Below are positions 29,553 through 37,228 of a DNA stretch of 42,855 nucleotides, piece by piece. The DNA lies in NCBI GenBank assembly GCA_002507565.1, contig MOXJ01000022.1, positions 1-42,855 on the forward strand, read 5' to 3'. The position numbers and the translations under genes were made by a program. The DNA comes from Candidatus Reconcilbacillus cellulovorans. GTDB taxonomy: Bacteria > Bacillota > Bacilli > Paenibacillales > Reconciliibacillaceae. The notes under the pieces are model-generated. The model worked only from the letters and a program-made list of their open reading frames with translations. It was not told the origin of the DNA and searched no databases. Every line of letters starts with the position of its first letter. The first letter of the stretch is position 1.

Positions 29553-29561
29553 TGTTATAAT
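29553..29561 (+). promoter_or_regulatory. Extended -10 promoter for ypdA
   Basis: TGTTATAAT, an extended -10 with no clear -35, lies about 33 bp before the ypdA start and is divergent from the gltAD promoter 40 bp away. Confidence 0.6.
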
Positions 29562-29593
29562 GTAGAGGATGCCGTACGGGAGGGATAAGAAAC

Positions 29594-30586
29594 ATGGAAA
29601 AAGTGGTCGTGATCGGCGCAGGCCCCTGCGGACTGTCTGCGGCGGTGGAATTGAAGCGGATCGGATTTCACCCGCTCGTGATTGAAAAACACAATGTCGT
29701 GCATTCCATTTATCGCTATCCGACCTATATGAAATTTTTCAGCACGCCCGATTTGCTCGAAATCGGCGGAATTCCGTTTACGACTCCGAATGATAAGCCG
29801 ACCCGGTTGGAGGCGCTTCACTATTACCGGACGGTCGCGATGCGGGAAGAGCTTCGCATTCGGTGTTATGAAGAAGCGGTTCGGATCGGCCGCGTCGAAA
29901 CCGGATTCGTCGTCGAGACCGTCGACCGCACCGGCGTCCACCGTTCCTATGCTGCCGAGAATGTCGTCGTCGCCACGGGTTATTTCGATTCGCCCAACCT
30001 GCTCGGCATTCCCGGAGAAGACTTGCCGAACGTCACTCACTATTACAAGGAAGCGCATCCTTATTCGTTCATGCGGGTGGCCGTCATCGGCGGCAACAAC
30101 TCGGCGGTGGACGCGGCGCTCGACCTGCTTCAGGTCGGCGCCAGGGTGACGATGATCTATCGAGGGACGCCGGAAACGCAAAATGTCAAACCTTGGGTTC
30201 GCCCCCTGTTCGAAAGCATGGTACGCAAAGGGAAAATCGAGATGATGTATCGTTCCCGCGTCACCGCCATTTTCCCCGACAGGATCGACGTCGTTCTTGA
30301 AGACGGATCGACCCGGACGATCGAGATCGACTTCGTGCTGGCGTTGACCGGATTCAGGCCGGACAGAACGATGCTGAAGGAAGTCGGCGTCATGGTGGAC
30401 GACGAGACGGGAATTCCGGCCTATGACCCGGAAACGATGGAAACAAACGTACCGGGACTTTACGTCGCCGGCGTCGTCGCCGCCGGTCGGAACGCCAACG
30501 AAATTTTTATCGAAAACGGCCGCTTCCACGGAGTTAAAATCGCGGCTCATCTAGCGGCCAAGACCGCGGGGGCGTATCAGCGCTAG
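29594..30586 (+). CDS. ypdA: YpdA family bacillithiol disulfide reductase
   Basis: FAD/NADPH enzyme that reduces bacillithiol disulfide, keeping the Bacillota thiol buffer reduced. 330 residues: FAD site VVVIGAGPCGLSAAVELKR (the Cys in GPCG is typical of YpdA), NADPH site VAVIGGNNSAVDAALDL, C-terminal FAD contact GLYVAGVVAAGRNANEIFIE. There is no CxxC disulfide motif, as in known YpdA. GGGAGGG precedes ATG 29594. Single gene, divergent from gltA. Confidence 0.92.
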   Translation: MEKVVVIGAGPCGLSAAVELKRIGFHPLVIEKHNVVHSIYRYPTYMKFFSTPDLLEIGGIPFTTPNDKPTRLEALHYYRTVAMREELRIRCYEEAVRIGRVETGFVVETVDRTGVHRSYAAENVVVATGYFDSPNLLGIPGEDLPNVTHYYKEAHPYSFMRVAVIGGNNSAVDAALDLLQVGARVTMIYRGTPETQNVKPWVRPLFESMVRKGKIEMMYRSRVTAIFPDRIDVVLEDGSTRTIEIDFVLALTGFRPDRTMLKEVGVMVDDETGIPAYDPETMETNVPGLYVAGVVAAGRNANEIFIENGRFHGVKIAAHLAAKTAGAYQR

Positions 30587-30593
30587 CGCGCCT

Positions 30594-31319
30594 TTAGAAG
30601 ACGCGGTCGCGCTCCTCCGCGGTCAGCCGGCGCGCCGGAATATCGAGCGCGACTCTGCCCCCGTTCAGCCCGACGATTCGGGTCGGGAACCGTTCTGCCC
30701 ATTCCAGCTGGTGGATCGACGCGATGACCGTCATCCCTTGCTCTCGGCAAAGCGATCGAAGCGTTCGTAGGACGGTTTCCGCAATTTGTGGGTTTAAATT
30801 GGACACCGGCTCGTCCAAAAAGAGAACGCGCGCGCCGCGGACGAGCGCCCTTGCGATGGCGACCCGTTGCCGTTCGCCGCCGCTTAGCGTTTCCACCTTG
30901 GCGTTCGCCTTGTCCAACAAACCAAGCTTTTCCAGACAATCCATGGCGGCCATGCGGTCGTCCCACGGTACCGTTCCCGTCAGCCAGCGCCAGAGCGGGA
31001 ACTTATCCCGTTTGCCTAAAACGACGTTCTGATAGGCGCTCCGGTGGAGGCGCAGCTCCGGGTCTTCGTCGAGATAAGCCCATTGCCGTCGTAGGCGGAA
31101 TGTTTTCAGCCATCCCGCTTTCTTCAGATCCGCGCCTTCGTAAAAAATCGAACCTTCGTCCCAACTGTCGCGCAAAGACATACAGCGCAGCAACGTCGTT
31201 TTTCCGCTGCCGCTCGGCCCGATGACGGCAACGAACTCGCCTTTTTCAACTTCCAGCGAAACGCCGTCCAGCACGACGTCCCCTTCGATGCGTTTGACCA
31301 GGCCGCGAACGGATATCAT
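30594..31319 (-). CDS. ABC transporter ATP-binding protein (PhnC-like), no permease nearby
   Basis: 241 residues. Walker A GPSGSGKTT (K40), signature LSGGERQRVAIARAL, Walker B VLFLDEP, switch His in VIASIHQ. The spacing of conserved blocks resembles PhnC-type phosphonate importer ATPases. The D-loop reads SNLNP instead of the common SALDP. No permease or binding protein is encoded in the window, so its partner lies elsewhere or it does another job. ATG 31319 has GAAGGGG upstream and is 13 nt after the UPF0173 gene in the same operon. Confidence 0.82.
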   Translation of the reverse strand: MISVRGLVKRIEGDVVLDGVSLEVEKGEFVAVIGPSGSGKTTLLRCMSLRDSWDEGSIFYEGADLKKAGWLKTFRLRRQWAYLDEDPELRLHRSAYQNVVLGKRDKFPLWRWLTGTVPWDDRMAAMDCLEKLGLLDKANAKVETLSGGERQRVAIARALVRGARVLFLDEPVSNLNPQIAETVLRTLRSLCREQGMTVIASIHQLEWAERFPTRIVGLNGGRVALDIPARRLTAEERDRVF

Positions 31320-31332
31320 GGCGACGACCCCT

Positions 31333-32022
31333 TCAGATTTCAACGGATTCCCCTGCCTTGAGCGGAAGCCCTTCAATCCCGACCTCCGCAAGCCGTCGAA
31401 CGAAAGCGTCCACATCCTGCCGAATCGGGGGGAACGTGTTGTAATGGATCGGAATCACTTTCCCGACGTTCAGCATCCGCGCAGCCTCCACCGCTTCAGC
31501 CGGTCCCATCGTAAAATTGTCGCCGATCGGCAGCGCCGCGATATCAGGCGCGTAAAGCCGACCGATCGAGGCGAATTCGCCGAACAGCGCCGTGTCGCCG
31601 GCGTGATAAAACGTTTTGCCGCCCATCTTCAAAACGACGCCCGCAGCGACTCCGGCATAGCGGAACTGGCCGTCGATTTCCACGGAAGAGCTGTGCAGCG
31701 CCGGCGTCAGGCGGACGTGCGCGAAACCGAAATCATAACCTCCGCCTACGTTCATCGGGTGGATGCGCGGCGCGCCCAACTGCTGGCAGATGGCGGCGAG
31801 TTCGTACACGGCCGCGATCGGGCAGTCGTTCTTTTTGGCGAGTTCGATGCAATGTTCGCCGAAATGATCGCTGTGTCCGTGCGTCAGCACGATCAGATCG
31901 ATCTTCGTACGGCCGGCCCCCAACGATTCCGGCAAGCCGGCGGGCCAGAACGGATCGATCAGCACCCGTCTGTCTCCCGATTCGACGACGACGCAAGAAT
32001 GCCCCCAGTACGTGATTTTCAT
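31333..32022 (-). CDS. UPF0173 metal-dependent hydrolase
   Basis: Metallo-beta-lactamase-fold enzyme of the YtkL/UPF0173 family; substrate unknown. 229 residues: ITYWGHSCVVVES at the start, metal motif THGHSDHFGEH, then FYHAGDTALFGEF and VIPIHYNTFPPI, all standard for the family. ATG 32022 has GAGGGGG about 12 nt upstream. Between the flavoprotein and ABC ATPase genes of a four-gene leftward operon. Confidence 0.9.
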   Translation of the reverse strand: MKITYWGHSCVVVESGDRRVLIDPFWPAGLPESLGAGRTKIDLIVLTHGHSDHFGEHCIELAKKNDCPIAAVYELAAICQQLGAPRIHPMNVGGGYDFGFAHVRLTPALHSSSVEIDGQFRYAGVAAGVVLKMGGKTFYHAGDTALFGEFASIGRLYAPDIAALPIGDNFTMGPAEAVEAARMLNVGKVIPIHYNTFPPIRQDVDAFVRRLAEVGIEGLPLKAGESVEI

Positions 32023-32068
32023 GGCGGGCGTCTTCCCCCTCTTGACATCCGATGTCTTCCGAGATTGA

Positions 32069-33016
32069 TTATACCGGATGGCCGCGCCGCGTCGCAAAGT
32101 GTTTGACGGCCATCATGCCCTGCGCGACGGCAGCAGCGATGCTGGAATAAACCGGAGCGACGGCGACGTCGCCGACCGCGTAATGGTCGGGAAGTTCCGT
32201 ACAGCCGGCCTCCCCGACCGGAATGCGTCCATCGGGCAAAACCGAAATGAACGGCTTAAAAAGGCTGCTCTCGGCTTCAGTACCGATCCGGACGAGTACG
32301 GCGTCCACGTCAAGGCGTCTTGTCGTGCCGGAGGCGTCGCAAATCTCGACGGCTTCCGTCCTGTCGCTACCGAGCACGGAGACGACGCGACAGCAGGTCA
32401 TCAGGCGAACGGACGGATGACGAACCGCCGGTTCGAGCAGCTCCCGTCGCGCCCGGAACCGGTCGGATCGATGGATCAGAAACACCTCAGCGCCGCTTTC
32501 CGCCAAGAGCAAGGCTCCCTCGAAGGCGCGGTCGCCGCCTCCGACGACGGCGACGCGTTTACCGGAAAATTGCTCGCGATCGCGAACTGTTGAAAACGTT
32601 TCCCCTCTTGCGTACATCTGTTCTTCCCCTGGAACGCCGAGCTTTCTCGGCCGAGCCCCCGTGGCAAGGATAAACGCCTCATACGTCACGGTTTTTCGTT
32701 CGATTTGACCGTTGCGGCGGACGGCGACGGTCGCTGCGCGCGCGGCCGGATCGACGGCGACGACCTCGCTTTCCAGCCAGACGGTACAATTCGACCGTTG
32801 CAAATGCTCGAGGAAACGACGTTTCAGCTCGCGGCCGTCCGACGCCCAGACGCCGGGATAATCCACGACGGGATTATGGATCGATTCCAGCTGGCCGCCG
32901 ATCTCCGAGCCGCGTTCGACGAGCAGATGCGCGAGCCCGAGCCTCGCACACCAGACGGCGGCCGAGACGCCCGCCGGGCCTGCCCCGGCGATCAGGACGC
33001 CGACATTCGGGTTCAT
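32069..33016 (-). CDS. Thioredoxin-reductase-like FAD/NAD(P) oxidoreductase without CxxC
   Basis: 315 residues: FAD site VLIAGAGPAGVSAAVW, IGGQLESIHNPVVDYPG, NAD(P) site VAVVGGGDRAFEGALLL, and a C-terminal DHYAVGDVA. Overall it has the thioredoxin reductase plan, but where TrxR has the redox CATC pair this protein reads ETFSTVRDREQF, so it cannot reduce thioredoxin in the usual way. It may act as a ferredoxin/flavodoxin-NADP reductase type or on an unknown partner. ATG 33016 overlaps the nucleotidase stop (ATGA) and has GGAGGG upstream. Confidence 0.82.
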   Translation of the reverse strand: MNPNVGVLIAGAGPAGVSAAVWCARLGLAHLLVERGSEIGGQLESIHNPVVDYPGVWASDGRELKRRFLEHLQRSNCTVWLESEVVAVDPAARAATVAVRRNGQIERKTVTYEAFILATGARPRKLGVPGEEQMYARGETFSTVRDREQFSGKRVAVVGGGDRAFEGALLLAESGAEVFLIHRSDRFRARRELLEPAVRHPSVRLMTCCRVVSVLGSDRTEAVEICDASGTTRRLDVDAVLVRIGTEAESSLFKPFISVLPDGRIPVGEAGCTELPDHYAVGDVAVAPVYSSIAAAVAQGMMAVKHFATRRGHPV

Positions 33017-33573
33017 GGTTTCCCTCCACTCTTGCACAAAAGCTGTTCGGCCAAACGCTCAAATTCATTCCAGTTTTTTACACGTGGTCCCGGCACATGG
33101 CGGTTGTACGGATAATCCATCGCGACGGCCGTTCTTCCGGTTTGTTGGAACGCGAGCAAATTGTGAGGGGCGTCGTCGAACAGCATTTCCCCGCGGATCA
33201 ACTCCTTGCGATGGGCGAAAATTAAATTTTTCCTGCCGATGAAAGGAAGATGGCGCTCGACCCATTGTTCTTTTTCGGCGTAGGCGTTCATTCGGCTGCT
33301 CGTGACGATGACGACGTCGAACCGCTCGTGCAGGCGTCGGAGCGATTCAATGGCGCCAGGTAACGGCCGCAAATTTAAAAACAGGCCGGGTTCGTCGAGA
33401 TAATCGTAAATTTTCAGGCCGCATTCCGGTTTGACATATCGCTCTGTTTCCCACGTAAGCAGCCGATCGACGGTCAGATCATCGCCGTAGTCTTCGTTAT
33501 ATCGGCGGTGCCATTCGCTCATCAGGTCGACAATGACCGAATCCATGTCTACCAGAATGACCGGTCGGTTCAC
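33013..33573 (-). CDS. 5'(3')-deoxyribonucleotidase family HAD hydrolase (NT5C)
   Basis: Removes phosphate from deoxynucleoside monophosphates or related compounds. 186 residues: HAD motif I VDMDSVIVDL (D9, D11), motif II VIVTSSRM, motif III/IV region KNLIFAHRKELI and LFDDAPHNL. GTG 33573 is chosen because AAGGGGG lies 6-7 nt upstream. First gene of the operon; its upstream region is shared with the divergent 99-residue gene and contains two LexA-like boxes, so it could also answer to DNA damage. Confidence 0.85.
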   Translation of the reverse strand: MNRPVILVDMDSVIVDLMSEWHRRYNEDYGDDLTVDRLLTWETERYVKPECGLKIYDYLDEPGLFLNLRPLPGAIESLRRLHERFDVVIVTSSRMNAYAEKEQWVERHLPFIGRKNLIFAHRKELIRGEMLFDDAPHNLLAFQQTGRTAVAMDYPYNRHVPGPRVKNWNEFERLAEQLLCKSGGKP

Positions 33574-33584
33574 TTGTATCCCCC

Positions 33585-33613
33585 TTGTCATGCGAACGAA
33601 TGTTTGGTATACT
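33585..33613 (+). promoter_or_regulatory. Sigma-A promoter for the 99-residue gene
   Basis: TTGTCA (33585-33590), 17-bp spacer, TATACT (33608-33613). A LexA-like box fills the spacer. Confidence 0.75.
33593..33606 (+). promoter_or_regulatory. LexA (SOS) box 1
   Basis: CGAACGAATGTTTG matches the Bacillus LexA/DinR consensus CGAACRNRYGTTYC at 13 of 14 bases. It lies between the -35 and -10 elements, where a bound repressor would stop transcription. Confidence 0.7.
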
Positions 33614-33619
33614 GGGTAT

Positions 33620-33633
33620 CGAACAAACGTTTG
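33620..33633 (+). promoter_or_regulatory. LexA (SOS) box 2
   Basis: CGAACAAACGTTTG also matches the LexA consensus at 13 of 14 bases, 27 bp downstream of box 1, near the start of transcription and just before the AAGGGGAG ribosome binding site. Confidence 0.7.
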
Positions 33634-33649
33634 CAAGGGGAGAAATCCC

Positions 33650-33949
33650 ATGCGAGAAATTTGGGAAATTCACCGGTTCATCGAACGCGATTATTGGTTT
33701 TGGCGGTTCAAAAAAAGCGGTACCTGGAGCGATCCGCAGGCTCGCGCAATGGTCGACCGTTTACCGGGGCCGATGCGGGACATTACTTTCAAATTTTATA
33801 CGGACGGTTCCGTCGTCATCACCGATAACGCGACCGGCCGTGAACTGCAGCCTTCAGAACTTTCGGGGCCGGCTCTTCAATTTTTCGTTGATCGACGTAT
33901 TTCATACATTAAGAAGAAGATTTTTGGCTTTCCTGAACAAACGGCCTGA
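33650..33949 (+). CDS. Small protein under predicted SOS control, function unknown
   Basis: 99 residues, ATG 33650 with AAGGGGAG 7 nt upstream. Begins MREIWEIHRFIERDYWFWRF, aromatic and basic, then FKFYTDGSVVITDNATGREL (beta hairpin-like) and a basic C-terminal helix FFVDRRISYIKKKIF. No signal peptide and no clear membrane segment. I do not recognise the family. Promoter with two LexA-like boxes suggests induction by DNA damage; in Bacillota small SOS genes include cell division inhibitors, but no such resemblance (e.g. a LysM domain) is seen. Its last 41 bp overlap the opposite-strand epimerase gene. Confidence 0.8.
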   Translation: MREIWEIHRFIERDYWFWRFKKSGTWSDPQARAMVDRLPGPMRDITFKFYTDGSVVITDNATGRELQPSELSGPALQFFVDRRISYIKKKIFGFPEQTA

Positions 33950-34844
33950 CTGTCCCACGACCTAACAGGTCTTGCATCGCGGCCTCGATCGTTGGGTACC
34001 GGAACGTAAATCCCGCCGCCAGCGCTTTGGCGGGAACGACGCGTTGCCCGCGAAGGATAATGTCCGCCCTTTCTCCCAAAATTACGCGCAGCAGCAGTCC
34101 CGGTATGCGAAGCAGACACGGCTTGCCGAGCGTCTGGGCGATCGTTTTTGCCATGTCGCATTGGGCGACCGGATGCGGAGCCGTCGCGTTCACCGGCCCT
34201 GTCATTTCCGGACGGCGAAGGCAAAACAAAACGAGGCGGACGTAATCGTCAACGTGAATCCACGACACCGGCTGCAGTCCTGACCCGATCTGCCCTCCGA
34301 GCCCAAGCCGGAACGGGACGACCATTCGCTGCAAAGCGCCGCCGTCCGCCGCCAGCACGACACCCGTTCGCAGGACGACGAGCCTCGCTCCCCGAATCGA
34401 TTCGGCTTCCTGTTCCCATCGTCGGGCGACTTCGTTCAAAAACCCGCCCCGACCCGGCGGTGATGTTTCGTCGAACACGCTTTCGTCGTCTGTCGAGCCG
34501 TAATATCCGACTGCGGACGCTTGAACGACGACTCGCGGTTTAGGCGGCAGACGTCGGACGAACTCCGCAATCCGACGCGTCGCCTCAAGGCGTGAACGCA
34601 AAATGCGGTCTTTCGCCCTGCGTGTCCACCGTTGGTCGATCGTTTCCCCGGCCAGGTTGACGACGGCATCGGCATCGGCCAACAGCTCAGGAGATTGTTC
34701 TAGGTCGTTCCACGTCACGACCGGATACGGAACTGAAACATCTTTTTTTCGGGAGACGATGATGACGCGTCCATGTTGCTCCGCGACGGCCGCCGCCAAA
34801 TATCGTCCGAGAAACCCGCTGCCGCCCGCGATGACGACGCGCAT
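33909..34844 (-). CDS. TIGR01777 family SDR epimerase (YfcH/SDR39U1 type)
   Basis: NAD(P)-binding protein of the extended short-chain dehydrogenase family; true substrate unknown. 311 residues: Rossmann motif VVIAGGSGFLGRYLA, VNLAGETIDQRW, ASAVGYYGSTDD, the C-terminal DUF1731 part (LLRVILGERADIILRGQRVVP). ATG 34844 has AAAGGAG about 11 nt upstream. Third gene of a leftward operon behind the Dabb and YfcE-like genes. Confidence 0.9.
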   Translation of the reverse strand: MRVVIAGGSGFLGRYLAAAVAEQHGRVIIVSRKKDVSVPYPVVTWNDLEQSPELLADADAVVNLAGETIDQRWTRRAKDRILRSRLEATRRIAEFVRRLPPKPRVVVQASAVGYYGSTDDESVFDETSPPGRGGFLNEVARRWEQEAESIRGARLVVLRTGVVLAADGGALQRMVVPFRLGLGGQIGSGLQPVSWIHVDDYVRLVLFCLRRPEMTGPVNATAPHPVAQCDMAKTIAQTLGKPCLLRIPGLLLRVILGERADIILRGQRVVPAKALAAGFTFRYPTIEAAMQDLLGRGTVRPFVQESQKSSS

Positions 34845-34878
34845 GCCGCGTACCGTCTCCTTTGCATAAAAGTCTGCT

Positions 34879-35373
34879 TCAAAGTTTTTCATAAAAGATG
34901 TGACGAGCCTCCACCCTTCCTCCAGAGATTTCTAAGATCCCGAAGGAATATTGCGGTTGAAACCGTCTGTCCGTCGGAGATCCAGGGTTGAACAACAATG
35001 TTTGACCACGCCGTTCCAAATGCGGGATGTGTGAATGCCCGAACACGATGATGTCGGGAGTGCGCGAAGCGAATGCGTTCCACGCACACTCTTCTGCAGA
35101 ATGGGACCAACTGTCGCCATGAATAAGGCCGATGCGAATGCCGGCGACCGCAATTTCTTTTCTTCGCCCGAAACGGCGGACGATCTCCGGCGGATCATTG
35201 TTGCCGGCAACGCTTTCCACGGGAGCGATCGACTCGAACAGCTCCACAATCCGTTCGTCCGTCCAGTCGCCGGCGTGAAGAATGAGATCGACGCCCTTGA
35301 GACCGCGCGACAGCGGCTCAGGCAATTCGGACACACGACGCAAGTGCGTATCGGATACGACGCCGATCCGCAT
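34879..35373 (-). CDS. YfcE/MJ0936-family metallophosphoesterase
   Basis: Phosphodiesterase active in related proteins on small artificial diesters; real substrate unknown. 164 residues with all five metal motifs: VVSDTHL, HAGDW, GNNDP, HGDSW, GHSHIP. ATG 35373 directly follows the stop of the Dabb gene (TGAATG) and has AGGAGGAAAG upstream, so the two are coupled. Confidence 0.92.
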   Translation of the reverse strand: MRIGVVSDTHLRRVSELPEPLSRGLKGVDLILHAGDWTDERIVELFESIAPVESVAGNNDPPEIVRRFGRRKEIAVAGIRIGLIHGDSWSHSAEECAWNAFASRTPDIIVFGHSHIPHLERRGQTLLFNPGSPTDRRFQPQYSFGILEISGGRVEARHIFYEKL

Positions 35374-35685
35374 TCAGCTTTCCTCCTGCCGCCCGTCCGG
35401 GCTCAAAAAGTCGACGGAGACTGAAGACTCGCGGACTTCGTTGAGGTATTGTACCAGTTCCTGATGGGCGGGGTGCAACTGGTAAGCTCCCAAGTCTTCC
35501 AGAGAGTCAAAACGGACGATCAACGCGACGTCATAGGAACGCTCTGATTTCAAGATGTCCGTTCCGACCTCCAGGGCACGGATGAGCGGAATTTTTTCTT
35601 TCAGCTCTGCAATACGGCGCTTGGTTTCTTCGATCGTCCGGTCGTCCGGCGTCTTCAGTTTGAACAGCACGACGTGCGTCAACAT
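35374..35685 (-). CDS. Stress-responsive Dabb (A+B barrel) protein
   Basis: 103 residues, a small dimeric ferredoxin-like alpha/beta-barrel protein. Typical start MLTHVVLFKLK, then RIAELKEKIPLIRALEVGTD, DVALIVRFDSLEDLGAYQLHPAH. AAAGGA lies 10 nt from ATG 35685; an ATG two codons earlier (35691) is only 4 nt away from it. First gene of the operon with YfcE-like and epimerase genes. Function unknown for most members. Confidence 0.85.
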   Translation of the reverse strand: MLTHVVLFKLKTPDDRTIEETKRRIAELKEKIPLIRALEVGTDILKSERSYDVALIVRFDSLEDLGAYQLHPAHQELVQYLNEVRESSVSVDFLSPDGRQEES

Positions 35686-35719
35686 GGGCATACGATCCTT
35701 TCTCAATCGTTTTTCCACC

Positions 35720-35728
35720 ATTGTAGCA
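35720..35728 (-). promoter_or_regulatory. Extended -10 promoter for the Dabb operon
   Basis: On the minus strand TGCTACAAT, an extended -10 without a clear -35, about 35 bp before the Dabb start. Confidence 0.5.
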
Positions 35729-35763
35729 CGGTGGCATCATTTCCGGAAGACAATTTCGGTTCG

Positions 35764-35794
35764 AAAAATGCGCCGCCGATCGCCGTCGGCCGGT
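35764..35794 (-). terminator. Possible terminator of the Tad operon
   Basis: On the minus strand a GC-rich GCCGA...TCGGC stem is followed by GGCGCATTTTT. The stem is short and the T-run is a few bases away, so this is a weak call. Confidence 0.35.
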
Positions 35795-35803
35795 TCGTAA
35801 AAG

Positions 35804-36691
35804 TTAAAGGGGCTGCTGATCTGACGATCCCATACTTTTTTGTGTCCTTTGTCCTTCCGCTGGAGCGCTCTTTCGACGAATGCGGAGAAGTTTCGAGACG
35901 AGTAAAACGACCGAGCTCATCCCCGCGAACGCCAAGCCCCAATAGCCGACCGTTTCCGATCGGATCGCAAGCCACCATCCCACGAGGAGACCGACGGCCG
36001 CAACGGCCCACGTTTTCTTCGGATTTTCCCCGCGGACGTCGGCCGGTTCCGGCAACGGAAGCTTTGTCGGGTTTTCGCGCGCCAGTTTCGACTCTTGACC
36101 GGCTGCTTTCGTCGGGATTGTAACGGCAATCGATTGCAACCGCAAGGAACAATAACGCCTGACTTCCGCGAAGGGAGCCTGAGTCCGCATCATCGTTTCG
36201 CAGATTCGCATCGCGTCCGGAAACGCAGATGTTCGATCGAACAGAAACCGAACAAGTCGCGCGAATTCATCTTGGGCGTTTCGGTGCTCTTTGCCATCCC
36301 GCAGCGGCAAACAAACAAGACCAACGTCCGACGGCGACGAACCGATGTAGACGTATTCCGGATCAAGGAGGAAATCATTAGGATGTAACAAATATTGTCC
36401 ACACTCTTCCAATGTTTTGGAAATTTCCAGAAGGCAGCGCCACGTTTCGTCTAATGTGGGACTCCTCGATGCCCAAAATTCGGATAACGGCAACAAGCCG
36501 CGCAGCGGATAGCGCAAAACGACTTCAAGATCGATTTCGATTACCACCACCGGAAGAACGCATGGAATCGCCGGACAACGCTCAAGCATTCGCAGCGGCG
36601 TCGGAGCTAAGTCGGAAATCGTGAGCGGAGGGTTTCTTCTTATTTCCAAAAACCCCGTCGCCTTGTCCACTGTCATCACGACATTATTCAT
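35804..36691 (-). CDS. DUF6382-like protein of the Tad locus
   Basis: 295 residues. N-terminal region like the DUF6382 domain found in Paenibacillus Tad/Flp loci (CLLEISKTLEECGQYLLHP, YVYIGSSPSDVGLVCLPL). A charged, Pro-rich linker and two C-terminal membrane helices (about 226-270) follow. I recall relatives ending in an FHA domain; none is visible here. ATG 36691 overlaps the prepilin peptidase stop (ATGA); GGAGG is 12 nt upstream. Function unknown. Confidence 0.7.
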   Translation of the reverse strand: MNNVVMTVDKATGFLEIRRNPPLTISDLAPTPLRMLERCPAIPCVLPVVVIEIDLEVVLRYPLRGLLPLSEFWASRSPTLDETWRCLLEISKTLEECGQYLLHPNDFLLDPEYVYIGSSPSDVGLVCLPLRDGKEHRNAQDEFARLVRFLFDRTSAFPDAMRICETMMRTQAPFAEVRRYCSLRLQSIAVTIPTKAAGQESKLARENPTKLPLPEPADVRGENPKKTWAVAAVGLLVGWWLAIRSETVGYWGLAFAGMSSVVLLVSKLLRIRRKSAPAEGQRTQKSMGSSDQQPL

Positions 36692-37209
36692 GGAGCGATC
36701 GTTCCTCCCCCTATCGTCCACAAGGCGGCAGGCCAAACTGCTAACATAAAGGGAATTCTTTTGAAGGTACCTCCGCTGTAAGGAAAAACACACCTGCAAA
36801 CCGCAGTGGTCCAAATCCAGGACGAAAAGCGCTTCGGAAAACGCTGAAATCCTGTGACCAAAAACCGGAAAAGAGCGTAACAACCACCGAACAAAAGTGC
36901 ATAGGCAAGCGTTATTATCGCAAACTTCCATCCCCCTATTGCTCCAAGAGCGGCGAAACATTTGACGTCACCGGCTCCCACCGCCTTGCAAGCATATAGC
37001 GGAAAAGCGACCGTAAATCCGACCGTCAGTCCGACGATCGAATGAAGTGCCGCAAGCCATCCGTCGGTCAAAACATGAATCGCCACGCCGAGCATAATGC
37101 CTGTCGCGTTGAGCGTGTTCGGAATTTTCAACGTTTTGACGTCAATGTACAAAGCAACCGTCAAGAACACCAATAAAATGACGGTCTGCCCAGAGAGCCA
37201 TTCAGCCAA
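36688..37209 (-). CDS. Prepilin peptidase (A24 family, CpaA/TadV type)
   Basis: Membrane aspartic protease that cleaves Flp and TadE-like prepilins. 173 residues, mostly hydrophobic. The two catalytic aspartates are in YIDVKTLKIPN and VGAGDVKCFAALGA. The N-terminal methylation domain of PilD is missing, as in the short Tad type. TTG 37209 is chosen because AAAGGAGG lies 7 nt upstream. Confidence 0.9.
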   Translation of the reverse strand: MAEWLSGQTVILLVFLTVALYIDVKTLKIPNTLNATGIMLGVAIHVLTDGWLAALHSIVGLTVGFTVAFPLYACKAVGAGDVKCFAALGAIGGWKFAIITLAYALLFGGCYALFRFLVTGFQRFPKRFSSWIWTTAVCRCVFPYSGGTFKRIPFMLAVWPAALWTIGGGTIAP

Positions 37210-37228
37210 GCCGATTCCTCCTTTCGCT

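Noticed and set aside
33606-33636. Leftward promoter TTGCAA-19-TATACC for the nucleotidase operon
   Set aside because: Spacer too long and -10 weak; not listed, although a leftward promoter must lie in or near this region.
33621-33636. GAACAAACGTTTGCAA as a second LacI-type operator like the one at 21087
   Set aside because: Imperfect symmetry, and the overlapping LexA consensus explains the bases better, with a second copy 27 bp away.
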